From Streptomyces sp. NBC_01241 (GTDB lineage Bacteria > Actinomycetota > Actinomycetes > Streptomycetales > Streptomycetaceae), in assembly GCF_041435435.1 (NCBI RefSeq), contig NZ_CP108494.1, positions 8,776,501-8,840,500 on the forward strand: a stretch of DNA of 64,000 bases. The letters run 5' to 3'. The position numbers were made by a program, and so were the translations under genes. The stretch's first letter is position 1. Each line of letters begins with the position of its first letter. Below the pieces are notes generated by a model. That model ran no database searches. It was not told the DNA's origin and saw only the letters and a list, made by a program, of their open reading frames with translations. Positions 28,027-50,620 of this stretch are shown here, piece after piece.

Positions 28027-29370
28027 ATGAGTCCAGACTTCGATGTTGCGGTCATCGGCGGCGGACCCGCCGGCTCCACCATCGCCTCATACCTGGCGCG
28101 AGGTGGAATGTCCGTCGTGGTCTTCGAGGCCGAGAACTTCCCTCGAGAACATGTGGGGGAGTCCCTGGTGACGGCCACGACCCCGGTGCTGCTCGAGATA
28201 GGAGCGATGCCGGCTGTCGAGGCCGCGAACTTCCCGAAGAAGTACGGAGCGGCCTGGACGTCCGCCGAGACCCGCTCGATCGACGCGCTCGGCTATGGTG
28301 CCGGCCCGCACGACTTCCGCACCGCGGAGATCCGCTTCGACGAGAGGGACCAGCCCGGGGTGGACCGGGACTACACCTTCCATGTCGACCGCTCCAAGTT
28401 CGACCTGATCCTGCTCAAGAATGCCGAGAGCCTGGGGGCCACGGTCTACCAGGGCGTCCGGGTCGGCAAGGTCGACTTCGACGGCGAATTCCCGGTGGTG
28501 CGGGCGCGTATGGGCGGCCAGTCGGTCGACGTGCCCGTACGCATGGTGGTCGACGCCAGCGGCCGGCGGACGATGCTGGGCAACCAGCTGAAGGTGAAGG
28601 TCAACGACCCGGTCTTCAACCAGTACGCGGTCCACACCTGGTTCGACAACTTCGACCGCCAGGCGCTGAACCCCAAGGGTGACCAGGCGGACTTCATCTT
28701 CATCCACTTCCTGCCCCTCACCGACACCTGGGTGTGGCAGATCCCGATCACCGACACCATCACGTCGATCGGCGTGGTGACCCAGAAGAAGCGTTTCCAG
28801 CAGGCGGAGGGCACCCGGGAGGACTTCTTCTGGGAGACGGTCGCCAGCAGGCCCGACCTGCTCGACGCCCTCAAGAACGCCGACCAGATCAAGCCCTTCA
28901 AGGTCGAGGGCGACTACAGTTACGGGATGGAGCAGATCGCCGGGGACAACTTCCTGCTGGTCGGCGACGCGGCACGTTTCGTGGACCCGATCTTCTCCAG
29001 TGGCGTCAGTGTGGCGCTCAACAGCGCTCGGATCGCGGCCGCGGACATCCTCGCGGCGCACCAGGCTGGAGACTTCCGCAAGGAGCGGTTCGCGAACTAC
29101 GAGGCGAAACTGCGCAAGGCGGTGAACAACTGGTACGAGTTCATCTCCATCTACTACCGCCTCAACATTTTGTTCACCGCGTTCGTCCAGGATCCGCGGT
29201 ATCGACTCGATGTGCTCAAGATGCTTCAGGGCGACGTGTACGACGACGAGGAGCCGCGTGCGCTCGCCGCGATGCGAGAGGTGATCACCGCCGTGGAGAA
29301 CGATCCGACCCACCTGTGGCGGCCTTTCCTCGGCGAGCTGAAGGCACCGACAGCAAAGGCCAGTTTCTAG
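28027..29370 (+). CDS. FAD-dependent halogenase acting on carrier-bound pyrrole
   Basis: This is a flavin halogenase of 447 residues, close in size to the pyrrolyl-S-carrier chlorinases. The FAD motif is VIGGGPAGSTIASYL (G11-G16) and the hallmark WxWxIP reads WVWQIP (235-240). FLLVGDAARFVDPIFSSG is the second FAD-contact region. It needs reduced FAD, probably from the reductase at 15618, plus chloride and oxygen. The ATG at 28027 is preferred over 28009, because AGGAG lies seven bases upstream. Being next to the carrier-protein gene, it is the best candidate for chlorinating the pyrrole before chain extension. Number and positions of halogens cannot be read. The three halogenase-like genes at 48875-54010 belong to a longer, different subgroup. 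Confidence 0.88.
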   Translation: MSPDFDVAVIGGGPAGSTIASYLARGGMSVVVFEAENFPREHVGESLVTATTPVLLEIGAMPAVEAANFPKKYGAAWTSAETRSIDALGYGAGPHDFRTAEIRFDERDQPGVDRDYTFHVDRSKFDLILLKNAESLGATVYQGVRVGKVDFDGEFPVVRARMGGQSVDVPVRMVVDASGRRTMLGNQLKVKVNDPVFNQYAVHTWFDNFDRQALNPKGDQADFIFIHFLPLTDTWVWQIPITDTITSIGVVTQKKRFQQAEGTREDFFWETVASRPDLLDALKNADQIKPFKVEGDYSYGMEQIAGDNFLLVGDAARFVDPIFSSGVSVALNSARIAAADILAAHQAGDFRKERFANYEAKLRKAVNNWYEFISIYYRLNILFTAFVQDPRYRLDVLKMLQGDVYDDEEPRALAAMREVITAVENDPTHLWRPFLGELKAPTAKASF

Positions 29371-29613
29371 ACAGAGGCACAGCCGCAGGCGGTGATGGCG
29401 GGTGCCGAGCCCCCAGCGCCGCCTCTTCGCGTGTCCGGGGCGGACGGTGTTCCTCTCCCTGTGCGACGTACCGATCCGGCGTCGGCGTGCCCCCGGATTC
29501 CCCCGGGCGTCGGGCCGGCCGGGAGCACGACGGCATCGGCTCGCCCCCGTCCACGCACGGTCATCCGCTCCCGTAGGAGAACAGCCGCCGCCAATCCGAC
29601 TGCGACGTGACAT
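29371..29613. other. Spacer between halogenase and large PKS gene ends
   Basis: The two genes converge here. Open frames are present but none is supported. Confidence 0.5.
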
Positions 29614-29657
29614 GACAGCGGTCCCCAAGCCCGTTTCCGGGCTCGGGGACCGCTGTC
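29614..29657. terminator. Bidirectional terminator between the halogenase and PKS genes
   Basis: A 20-base arm from 29614 (GACAGCGGTCCCC then AAGCCCG) pairs with 29638-29657 (CGGGCT then GGGGACCGCTGTC) around TTTC, with one mismatch. It lies seven bases after the PKS stop and serves both converging transcripts. Confidence 0.85.
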
Positions 29658-29663
29658 GTCGTC

Positions 29664-38129
<8,466 letters not shown>

Positions 38130-38223
38130 TCCCCCTCGCTCGATGTGGCAGCCGGACCGGAGTGACCGACTGCCCCGCACGGATTTTTCCGAGGCCCGGA
38201 TGCCCTGGCCGCCACGCATCGAC

Positions 38224-38237
38224 TCACCATATGATGA
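38224..38237 (-). promoter_or_regulatory. Cluster-wide operator facing the large PKS gene
   Basis: On the minus strand it reads TCATCATATGGTGA, 95 bases upstream of the PKS start. It sits back-to-back with the copy at 38240 that faces the thioesterase gene. Confidence 0.65.
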
Positions 38238-38239
38238 CT

Positions 38240-38253
38240 TCATCGACTGTGGA
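38240..38253 (+). promoter_or_regulatory. Cluster-wide operator facing the thioesterase gene
   Basis: TCATCGACTGTGGA is nearly identical to the copy inside the promoter at 27572-27599. The paired, divergent operators suggest joint control of the PKS and thioesterase genes. Confidence 0.6.
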
Positions 38254-38282
38254 GTTTATGTTTGTTGCCGAGAAGTGGTCAA
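38253..38282 (-). promoter_or_regulatory. Promoter TTGACC-18-TAAACT for the large PKS gene
   Basis: On the minus strand the -35 TTGACC occupies 38282-38277 and the -10 TAAACT 38258-38253. The operator at 38237-38224 starts 16 bases after the -10, close to the 17-base spacing of the promoters at 27442 and 41595. Confidence 0.5.
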
Positions 38283-38382
38283 CGGCGACAGGTCGCGGCG
38301 CCGAGACGGCCCGCCGCCCTTCACGCCACACCCGTACAGGAATTGATCGCCCGCAGGAAACCCGAAACGAGGGAAACGGCCC

Positions 38383-39132
38383 ATGACCTCCGCGCCTCCA
38401 GGCGAAGACCAGACCGTGCCCTTCGTGGCCGGACTGCCGCTGTTCTGCCTGCCCCACGCGGGAGGCAACAGCGTGCACTTCCGGAGCTGGAAGTGGCTGG
38501 CCCCCTATGCCCGGGTCGTCCCGATGGAGCTGCCGGGACACGGCACCAGGCTCCAGGAGCCACTGCTGGAGGACTGGCAGCGGCTCGTTACCGAGCTGAC
38601 CGAAGCTGTCGCGACCAAGGCTGACGGCCCGTACGTGCTGTTCGGGCACAGCCTTGGCTCACTGCTCGCCTTCGAGATCAGCCACCGGATGCTGGAACGA
38701 GGCCGGCCGCCCGCTCTGCTGGTGGTGGCCGGCCGGAACGGGCCGGGCGTCAACCCGGCCCACCCGCCCATGCACGAGCTGCCGGACGCGCAGCTCGTCG
38801 CCATGCTGCAGAGGCTGGGCGGCATGCCGGACGGCATACTGCGGCAGCCCGAACTGCTCCAGATGTTCCTGCCGGCGCTCCGCGCCGATCTACGGCTTGC
38901 GGAGCGCTATGCGCGTCCCGGGGTTCCCGCGCTGCCCGTGCCCGTGATGGCCTTCGCGGGTGAGGGCGATCCGATGACGGACGACCTGGGCATGCTGGCC
39001 TGGAAGCGTGAGACCACCAAGACGTGCGAGCTGGTCTTCCTGGACGGCGGCCACTTCTTCCTCGGCAGCCCGCAGTTCGCCGGCGCCCTCACCGAGCGGA
39101 TCGCGCGGCTGGCCCACCCGATCGCCGTGTGA
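38383..39132 (+). CDS. Discrete thioesterase (type II / PltG-like), catalytically complete
   Basis: This is an alpha/beta-hydrolase of 249 residues. The catalytic triad is visible: Ser90 in FGHSLGSLL, Asp196 in GEGDPMTD and His224 in LDGGHFFLG. The opening LFCLPHAGGNSVHF and VVPMELPGHGTRLQEP are typical of type II thioesterases. Neither PKS carries an integrated thioesterase, so this enzyme probably releases the final chain, perhaps during ring closure, or clears stalled carriers. GAGGG lies 9-13 bases upstream of the ATG. It is divergent from the large PKS gene across the paired operators. Its sequence is strikingly close to the thioesterase half of the PPTase fusion (for example ELPGHGTRL versus DLPGHGTRL), suggesting a duplication. 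Confidence 0.88.
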   Translation: MTSAPPGEDQTVPFVAGLPLFCLPHAGGNSVHFRSWKWLAPYARVVPMELPGHGTRLQEPLLEDWQRLVTELTEAVATKADGPYVLFGHSLGSLLAFEISHRMLERGRPPALLVVAGRNGPGVNPAHPPMHELPDAQLVAMLQRLGGMPDGILRQPELLQMFLPALRADLRLAERYARPGVPALPVPVMAFAGEGDPMTDDLGMLAWKRETTKTCELVFLDGGHFFLGSPQFAGALTERIARLAHPIAV

Positions 39133-39169
39133 GGCCGCACGCCGCCTGCGGGCGAGTGCCGGCCTTCGC

Positions 39170-39610
39170 TCAGCCGGCCTCGGGGGCCGTGTCACCCAGA
39201 GCCTGGGCGTTGTCCGCGACCCGCGTCAGTATGTCCATGAGGTGGCGTACCTCGTCGAGGCTGATGCCCTTGGTCAGATGCTGCTCCAGCTCGAGCAGCT
39301 CCTGCTCGACCGGCTCGTGCAGGAGCCGCCCCTCGTCGGTCAGGTAGAGCCGCACCAGCCGGTTGTCACGATCGTCGCGGCGGCGGGTGAGCAGTCCTGC
39401 CGCGGTCATCCGGGTGGCCATCTTGACGATCGTCGGAGTCGTGACATTGACCGCGGCGGCGATCGCCCCGGGCGTCTGACCGTCGTTCTTGTGCAGCGCG
39501 GCGAGCACCAGATTCTGCCCCAGGTGCAGTCCGTGGCGTCGTAGAGCGGCGTCCGTGACGGCGCGGAACGTCTTGGAGGCGCGGGTGTACACATCCATGA
39601 ACTCGCTCAC
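39170..39610 (-). CDS. MarR-family transcriptional regulator of the exporter gene
   Basis: This is a winged-helix regulator of 146 residues. The recognition region reads TPGAIAAAVNVTTPTIVKMATRMTAAG, and the wing RRRDDRDNRLVRLYLTDEG. Dimerisation helices flank it. It is divergent from the MFS exporter gene, with about 174 bases between the starts containing two inverted repeats (39674-39697 and 39733-39759). The usual arrangement is that the repressor leaves its sites when it binds the toxic product, turning on export. This unit lacks the cluster-wide operator, so export seems to be separately induced. Confidence 0.85.
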   Translation of the reverse strand: MSEFMDVYTRASKTFRAVTDAALRRHGLHLGQNLVLAALHKNDGQTPGAIAAAVNVTTPTIVKMATRMTAAGLLTRRRDDRDNRLVRLYLTDEGRLLHEPVEQELLELEQHLTKGISLDEVRHLMDILTRVADNAQALGDTAPEAG

Positions 39611-39673
39611 GCTCTACCTCCGATGGCCGGGCGACAGGTGCGCCCGCGTCCGCAGTCTAACCGCCGGGCAGGT

Positions 39674-39697
39674 AAGTCACTAGCCAGCGAATGACTT
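39674..39697. promoter_or_regulatory. Inverted repeat AAGTCA-N12-TGACTT, candidate MarR site
   Basis: Perfect 6-base arms lie in the MarR-exporter intergenic region. The inner TCACTAGCC (39677-39685) recurs inverted as GGCAAGTGA (39745-39753) with one mismatch, in keeping with two binding sites for one regulator. Confidence 0.5.
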
Positions 39698-39732
39698 GAC
39701 GGCTATCGATCCCGGTCCCTACAGTCGGCGGC

Positions 39733-39759
39733 AGAACGTTAGTCGGCAAGTGATGTTCT
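39733..39759. promoter_or_regulatory. Inverted repeat AGAAC-N17-GTTCT near the exporter start
   Basis: The arms are 39733-39737 and 39755-39759, and they enclose GGCAAGTGA, the second copy of the candidate MarR half-site. It lies 25 bases upstream of the exporter ATG. Confidence 0.4.
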
Positions 39760-39784
39760 CTCGTCCCCATCCAGGAGGCACCCA

Positions 39785-41317
39785 ATGAGTTCACCCAGCG
39801 CGCCGACGGGGGCGCCTGCGGCCGAGCTGAATCCCCGGCGCTGGGCCATGCTGGCCGTGGCCCTGGTGGCCATGTTCATGGCCATCTTCGACTTCTACGT
39901 CATCAACATCGCGACCCCGTCGCTGCAGTCCCAGCTGAACATCGGTGAGGCAACGCTCGAGCTCATCATCGGTGGCTACACGTTCACCTACGCCAGCCTG
40001 CTGGTCGCCAGTGGCCGATGGGGTGACATCTTCAGCTACAAGCGGATGTTCATGATCGGCATGGGGCTGTTCACCGTCGCCTCGCTGTTCTGCGGGATCG
40101 CGCAGACGGGTTCGCAGCTCGTGGTCGTCCGTCTGATCCAGGGCGTCGGTGCCGCGCTCATGGTGCCGCAGGTGGTGGCCTTCATCACCGTGACCTTCCC
40201 GCCGCCGGAGCGACCCAAGGCGCTGTCCTGGTTCGGCGCCACGATCGGTCTCGCCGTGGTCGCCGCCCAGATCCTCGGCGGTGTGCTGCTGTCGGCCGAC
40301 GTCGCCAGCCTCGGCTGGCGGGTGATCTTCCTGATCAACATTCCGATCGGTCTGGTCACCATGCTGCTCGCGGCCAAGCTGCTCCCCAACGCCAGGGCCG
40401 CCCGCAAGCCGAAGCAGGACGTGATCGGCAACATCGGCATCTCGATCACTCTCGGCCTCGCCATCCTGCCTGTCGTCCTCGGCCGCTCCGAGGGGTGGCC
40501 GGTCTGGGGCTGGATCATGCTGGGCCTCTCGGTGCCCTTCGCGATCGGCACCGTGATGTACGAGAAGGCGTTGCTCGCCAAGGGCGGCGAGCCGATGCTG
40601 AACCTGTCGCTGTTCCAGAACAAGTCCTACGGCGTGGGCATCCTGATCATCGTCGGCGTGATGACCTTCTATTCCGGGTTCATCTTCGGTATGACGATGT
40701 TCCTGCAGTTCGGCCTGGGGCTGTCTCCGCTGAGGGCCGGTCTCACCTTCGGGCCGATGGGCCTCGGCTTCGCGCTCAGCTCTCTGATGGCCCGTCCGAT
40801 GCTGATGAAGTACGGCGTCAAGGTCATCACCATCGGTCAGGTGCTCCTGGTGCTGAGCACCGTGGTGCTGCTGTTCCAGCTGAACTTCTCGGGGACGGAC
40901 ACGTCCGCCTGGGAGATGGTCGTGCCGATGGTTCTCGGCGGCCTCGGTACGGGTGTCACACTGCCCGCGCTCACGGGCGTGGTCATGTCCAAGGTGGCGC
41001 CGCAGCAGGCGGGTGTCGCCTCGGGTCTGCTGAGCACCGCCCAGCAGTTCGCCAACACGATCGGTGTCGCCGTCTTCGGCGTGTTCTTCTTCAACGCGCT
41101 GGGCAGCGGCCCGACCAAGGGCGACTACGTGCAGGGCCTGGAGGTCGTGGGCTGGTACGGCATCGGGCTCAGCCTCCTCACGCTGGCGGCCACCTTCCTG
41201 CTGCCGCGTGGCCCGATGGGCCCGCCGCCGGGGGCCCGTCCGCCGGCCGGCGCCCCGGCCGTGGACGCTCAGGCCCAGGCCACCCCTTCCGTCGGCGCCA
41301 AGGCGGGCGGCCAGTAG
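39785..41317 (+). CDS. MFS drug exporter, DHA2 (14-helix) family
   Basis: This is a membrane transporter of 510 residues with 14 predicted helices, expected to pump the product out using the proton gradient. Family features are the first helix (LAVALVAMFMAIFDFYVIN), the loop VASGRWGDIFSYKRMFMIG (motif A) and VRLIQGVGAALMVPQVVAF. The motif-C-like region is LSWFGATIGLAVVAAQILGG, followed by the late VASGLLSTAQQFANTIGVA. The C-terminus is Pro/Ala-rich and cytoplasmic. The ATG at 39785 follows CAGGAGG. It is controlled in all likelihood by the divergent MarR gene. If the product dissipates the proton gradient, a proton-driven pump alone may not suffice, which would fit the presence of an antiporter in the cluster. 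Confidence 0.9.
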   Translation: MSSPSAPTGAPAAELNPRRWAMLAVALVAMFMAIFDFYVINIATPSLQSQLNIGEATLELIIGGYTFTYASLLVASGRWGDIFSYKRMFMIGMGLFTVASLFCGIAQTGSQLVVVRLIQGVGAALMVPQVVAFITVTFPPPERPKALSWFGATIGLAVVAAQILGGVLLSADVASLGWRVIFLINIPIGLVTMLLAAKLLPNARAARKPKQDVIGNIGISITLGLAILPVVLGRSEGWPVWGWIMLGLSVPFAIGTVMYEKALLAKGGEPMLNLSLFQNKSYGVGILIIVGVMTFYSGFIFGMTMFLQFGLGLSPLRAGLTFGPMGLGFALSSLMARPMLMKYGVKVITIGQVLLVLSTVVLLFQLNFSGTDTSAWEMVVPMVLGGLGTGVTLPALTGVVMSKVAPQQAGVASGLLSTAQQFANTIGVAVFGVFFFNALGSGPTKGDYVQGLEVVGWYGIGLSLLTLAATFLLPRGPMGPPPGARPPAGAPAVDAQAQATPSVGAKAGGQ

Positions 41318-41594
41318 TCCTGCGGTCCGCGCCCGGGACGGTTGCCCGGGATCGCTTCCCCGGCAACCGTCCGCATCCAGCCCGGCTCTGTCGCAGGTCA
41401 CCCCCCCGCCCTGGAGCAGAGCCGAACCCCACACCGTCTCACCGGTGTTGGTGCACAACCCGGCGCCCCGTCTCCCTGCTTCGGCCGGAAGGCGGGGCGC
41501 TCGGCGTGTGCCGCACCCGCCCGTCGCGTGGAGCCCCTGGCCCCTCGTGGCCCCCGCCGGACGGGACGACATCCCCTCCTTGTACGGCATTCCG

Positions 41595-41622
41595 TTGACA
41601 CGCCCGCCCAGACGCGTATCCT
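41595..41622 (+). promoter_or_regulatory. Promoter TTGACA-16-TATCCT upstream of the P450 gene
   Basis: The -35 is 41595-41600 and the -10 is 41617-41622. The operator at 41639 begins 17 bases after the -10, exactly as at the carrier-protein promoter. Confidence 0.65.
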
Positions 41623-41638
41623 TCAACGGGCAGTGAAA

Positions 41639-41652
41639 TCATCAAGTGGTGA
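41639..41652 (+). promoter_or_regulatory. Cluster-wide operator upstream of the P450 gene
   Basis: TCATCAAGTGGTGA lies just downstream of the predicted transcription start of the promoter at 41595-41622. Confidence 0.65.
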
Positions 41653-41786
41653 GTGGCGGGCTCTGGGGCAGCCCGGTCGGCGTACCCCGATCCGGCGCCG
41701 CGGCAGTCCACGTCCCAATCCGTTCTGCCGGGCCTGTCGCACCGGCCACCCCGGGCGGCCTCTGGCTCCAGTGTTTGGAGGGCTGA

Positions 41787-43073
41787 ATGTCAACTGAAGG
41801 CGTGTCGGTGGGCGCGGACGAAGCGCCGATATCCCTTGCCGAGGCGGCTGCCGCGGCGGGGTGTCCGGTTCATCTGGGCAACGAGTTCGGAAACGCCCCG
41901 TACCCCGTGTACAAGGAAGTGCAGGAGGCCGGGCCGGTACGCCCGGTGATCCTCCGTGATGGCTCCGAGGCGTACATCATCACCCGCTACGACGACGTAC
42001 GGGCCTGCTACGCCGATCCGCGGCTGAGCAGCAGCCTGGACGACGCCCCCAAGCCGAAGGGGGCCGGCTCTCTCGCGGCCCCGCCGGTCGGCGGCCTGGT
42101 GCTGCGGCGCGACGAGGCCTCCGGGCACATGATGATCAATCAGGACCCGCCGGACCACACCAGGCTGCGCAAGCTGGTGGTGCCGTCGTTCGCGGCCAAG
42201 CGGGTCAACGCGATGGAGCCCCACATCCTGCGCATAGCCGACGAGTTGCTGGGCCCCCTCGCCGGCGAGGACCGGGTGGAGCTCATCGAGCGCTATGCCA
42301 AGCCGCTGCCGGTGATGGTGCAGTCGCAACTGCTGGGCGTGTCGCCGGACAAGCACGAGGCGTTCACCCGGGGCATGGACGAGCTGACCGGCGGCAAGGA
42401 CGTCGAGGCGGCCCAGGGCGGGCTGGACCTGATCAAGGAGCTGCTGGCCGAGCAGATCGCCCACAAGCGTCTTCACCCTGCCGAGGACCTGCTGACCACT
42501 TTGGTCCAGGTGGCCGAGGAGGAGGGGCGGATGGAGGAGATCGAGCTCCTCGCCTCGGCGATCCAGGTCATGCTGGCCGGCTACTTCGGCATTCAGAGCA
42601 TGATCGGAAACTGTGTGTACTGGCTGCTCAAGTACCCGGAGATGAAGGAGAAACTGCTCGCCGACCCGTCGCTGATGCCTGCCGCGATGGACGAGATCTT
42701 CCGCTTCGACGGGCCCCAGCAGCCCGGCTCGAACCGCTACGCGACGGAGGACATCGAGGTCGGCGGTGGGGTGATCCCCAAGGGCTCGCTCGTGATCTTG
42801 TCCGTCTCGGCGGCCAACCGCGACCCGAAGAGGTTCCCCAACCCCGATGTGCTGGACTTCGAGCGGGAGAACGCCGCGGACCACATCGCCTTCGGCTCCG
42901 GGATCCACTTCTGCGTCGGCTCGCGGCTGGCGCTGAAGGTGGTGGGCCTGGCAACCCTGTCCCTGCTGCAGGAGTTCCCCCACATGCGTCTCGCCATCCC
43001 CGAGGAAGAGCTCAACTGGGAGCTGCGCACCCCCTTCCGCGGCCTGGACTCGCTCCCCGTCTTCCTGCGCTGA
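41787..43073 (+). CDS. Cytochrome P450 with atypical I-helix
   Basis: This is a soluble bacterial P450 of 428 residues. The haem ligand is Cys376 in FGSGIHFCVGSRL and the K-helix motif is E303-x-x-R306 in DEIFRFDGP. The I-helix, normally A-G-x-(D/E)-T-T, reads AGYFGI (264-269). The acidic residue and Thr used for oxygen activation are therefore missing. P450s with this change often do coupling, unusual oxidations or nitration instead of simple hydroxylation, so a tailoring step such as aryl coupling or ring modification is possible. TTTGGAGGGCTGA precedes the ATG. It is under the cluster operator and promoter at 41595-41652 and lies directly upstream of the second PKS gene. No ferredoxin gene is adjacent. 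Confidence 0.88.
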   Translation: MSTEGVSVGADEAPISLAEAAAAAGCPVHLGNEFGNAPYPVYKEVQEAGPVRPVILRDGSEAYIITRYDDVRACYADPRLSSSLDDAPKPKGAGSLAAPPVGGLVLRRDEASGHMMINQDPPDHTRLRKLVVPSFAAKRVNAMEPHILRIADELLGPLAGEDRVELIERYAKPLPVMVQSQLLGVSPDKHEAFTRGMDELTGGKDVEAAQGGLDLIKELLAEQIAHKRLHPAEDLLTTLVQVAEEEGRMEEIELLASAIQVMLAGYFGIQSMIGNCVYWLLKYPEMKEKLLADPSLMPAAMDEIFRFDGPQQPGSNRYATEDIEVGGGVIPKGSLVILSVSAANRDPKRFPNPDVLDFERENAADHIAFGSGIHFCVGSRLALKVVGLATLSLLQEFPHMRLAIPEEELNWELRTPFRGLDSLPVFLR

Positions 43074-43242
43074 ACCCTGCGGGCGCGCCGCCAGGAGCCG
43101 TCCGGTCGTGTCGCCGTGCCGCCCTGCGTCCGGTTCCCGGGGTTGTTTGACTTGCCCTCGCGCTTGACGCGGCGACTCGGCCGGACGGTCAAGTCGCGTT
43201 CTGGAGAGGTGTGTTGACACACCACCGTAACATCGTCGAGCA

Positions 43243-43256
43243 TTCATCAAGCGTTG
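43243..43256 (+). promoter_or_regulatory. Cluster-wide operator upstream of the second PKS gene
   Basis: TCATCAAGCGTTGA is followed at 43260 by a second partial copy, TCATCAACTGTGGG. The layout mirrors 27584-27607. TTGACA at 43214-43219 lies upstream, but no convincing -10 is found at normal spacing. Confidence 0.6.
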
Positions 43257-43301
43257 AATTCATCAACTGTGGGTTCCCGTCATTCTGGAGGTCCAGAGTC
43301 C

Positions 43302-48874
<5,573 letters not shown>

Positions 48875-48878
<4 letters not shown>

Positions 48879-50566
48879 GGTACATGAGCATGCCCATGAA
48901 AACGCCCATTCCACGGGAGCGGTACGACGTGGCGATCCTGGGCGCCGGCATCGCCGGGTCCATGCTCGCGGCGGTACTCGCCCGCAACGGGGTGAAGGCA
49001 CTGCTGCTGGACGCCGGCACGCATCCGCGGTTCGCGGTCGGTGAGTCCACGATCCCGTACACCTCGGCGCTGGTACGGCTCATCTCCGCGCGGTACGACG
49101 TGCCGGAGATCGCGTCCCTCGCCACGTACAAGGACATCCGCGACAACATCTCCCGCAACTGCGGCTGGAAGAAGAACTTCGGCTTCGTCTACCACCGCCC
49201 CGGACACGCCCAGAACCCGTCCGAGGCCAACCAGCTGGTCCTGCCGGTGGCGCTGCAGACCGAGACGCACCTGTTCCGTCAGGACGTGGACGCGTCCATG
49301 TTCAACGTCGCGCTTCAGTACGGCGCGGACGCCCGGACCGGGGTGCGGATCAATGACATCGACATCGACGGTGGCACCGGTGTGGTCCTGAGCGCCGAGT
49401 CCGGCGAGGAGTTCCACGCCGAATACATCGTGGACGCTTCCGGATTCCGCTCGCCGTTGGCCAACCGGCTCAGTCTGCGCGAGGAGCCCACCCGCGCGCG
49501 GACGCACTCGAGGTCGGTCTTCACACACATGGTCGGGGTCAAGCCGTACGACGAGACGATGTCGGGAGGCCTGCACCGCCAGCCCAGTCGGTGGCACGAC
49601 GGCACGCTGCACCACGTCTTCGACGGCGGGTGGCTGTGGGTGATCCCGTTCGACAACAACAAGGACTCCCTCAACCCCCTGTGCAGCGTCGGCCTAACGC
49701 TGGACCCGCGGGTCCACCCGGCCGGCGACGCCTCACCGCAGGAGGAGTTCGACGCCTTCCTCCAGCGTTTCCCGGATGTGGCCACGCAGTTCGAGGGGGC
49801 CCGGGCCGCCCGTCCGTGGGTGGCGACAGGGCGACTGCAGTACTCATCCAAGCAGGTCATCGGCGACCGGTTCTGCCTCACCTCGCACGCAGCCGGCTTC
49901 ATCGACCCGCTCTACTCCCGTGGCCTGACCAACTCGTTCGAGGTGGTCAACGCCCTCGCCTGGCGGCTCATCGACGCCGCCCGGGACGGCGACTGGGCGA
50001 TGGAACGGTTCCAGTACGTCGAAGAACTTCAGCAGGGCCTGTTCGACGTGCACGACGACCTCGTCTATACCTCGTTCGTCGCCTTCCGTGACTACGACTT
50101 GTGGAACGCGGTCTTCCGCACCTGGGCGCTGAGCACCGTTCTGGCGGCGCTCTCGCTCGAGAACGCGTACTTCGCGTTCGCCACGCACGGCCGGGACGAA
50201 ATTTTCCGCGACCTGGAGCAGACCCGGTATCCGGGATCACCGTTCCCGATCAGCGAGACGTACAACCAGATGCGCTTCACGGCGCTGGAGCTGTGCCTCC
50301 AGGTGGACGAGGGGGCGCTGGCCCCGAAGGACGCGGCGGACCGATTGTTCGGCGTGCTCCAGGAGGCCGACTACGTACCCGCGGCGTTCCGGATCGGTGA
50401 CCCGAAAGAGCGCTACGTCTTCATCACGCCGCCCAAGATGGCCCAGGCCGCCCGCTGGGCGGGCACCGAGGCTCCCAAGGAGGTCGGCGAGCTGATGCAC
50501 GGCGCCATGAGCGGGCTCGTCAAGGAACGTCTTCGGAACATGGTGTCCCGGCCCGGCCGCCGGTGA
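48875..50566 (+). CDS. FAD-dependent halogenase, long subgroup (first of tandem set)
   Basis: This is a flavin halogenase of about 563 residues, related to the larger PltM/PltD-type enzymes. The FAD motif is VAILGAGIAGSMLAAVLA, GESTIPYTS is the typical second element, and WxWxIP reads WLWVIP (253-258). The FAD-contact stretch is LTSHAAGFIDPLYSRGL. All key motifs are intact. It probably halogenates the phenolic part or free intermediates; related enzymes in marinopyrrole biosynthesis join two pyrroles. The GTG at 48875 overlaps the PKS stop (GTGA). An ATG at 48884 with GGTGAGG upstream is an equal alternative. It should share the flavin reductase at 15618. The substrate cannot be read from the sequence. 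Confidence 0.87.
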
Positions 50567-50620
50567 TCCCGCTGCCTACCACGACCGACCACGACGGAAC
50601 GAAGAACGAGGAGAGCTGAC

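Larger units (their letters stand above)
41318..41786. other. Intergenic region before the P450 gene
   Basis: No gene is supported. The only structure seen is the promoter and operator near its right end. Confidence 0.5.

Noticed and set aside
41318..41786. Small open frames between the exporter and P450 genes as a coding gene
   Set aside because: They have no ribosome site, are Arg/Pro-rich, and overlap the mapped promoter and operator of the P450 gene.
43140..43210. Inverted CTTGAC/GTCAAG arms before the second PKS gene as a terminator or operator
   Set aside because: The arms are only six bases with a long spacer. There is no T-run and no second copy, so chance is likely.
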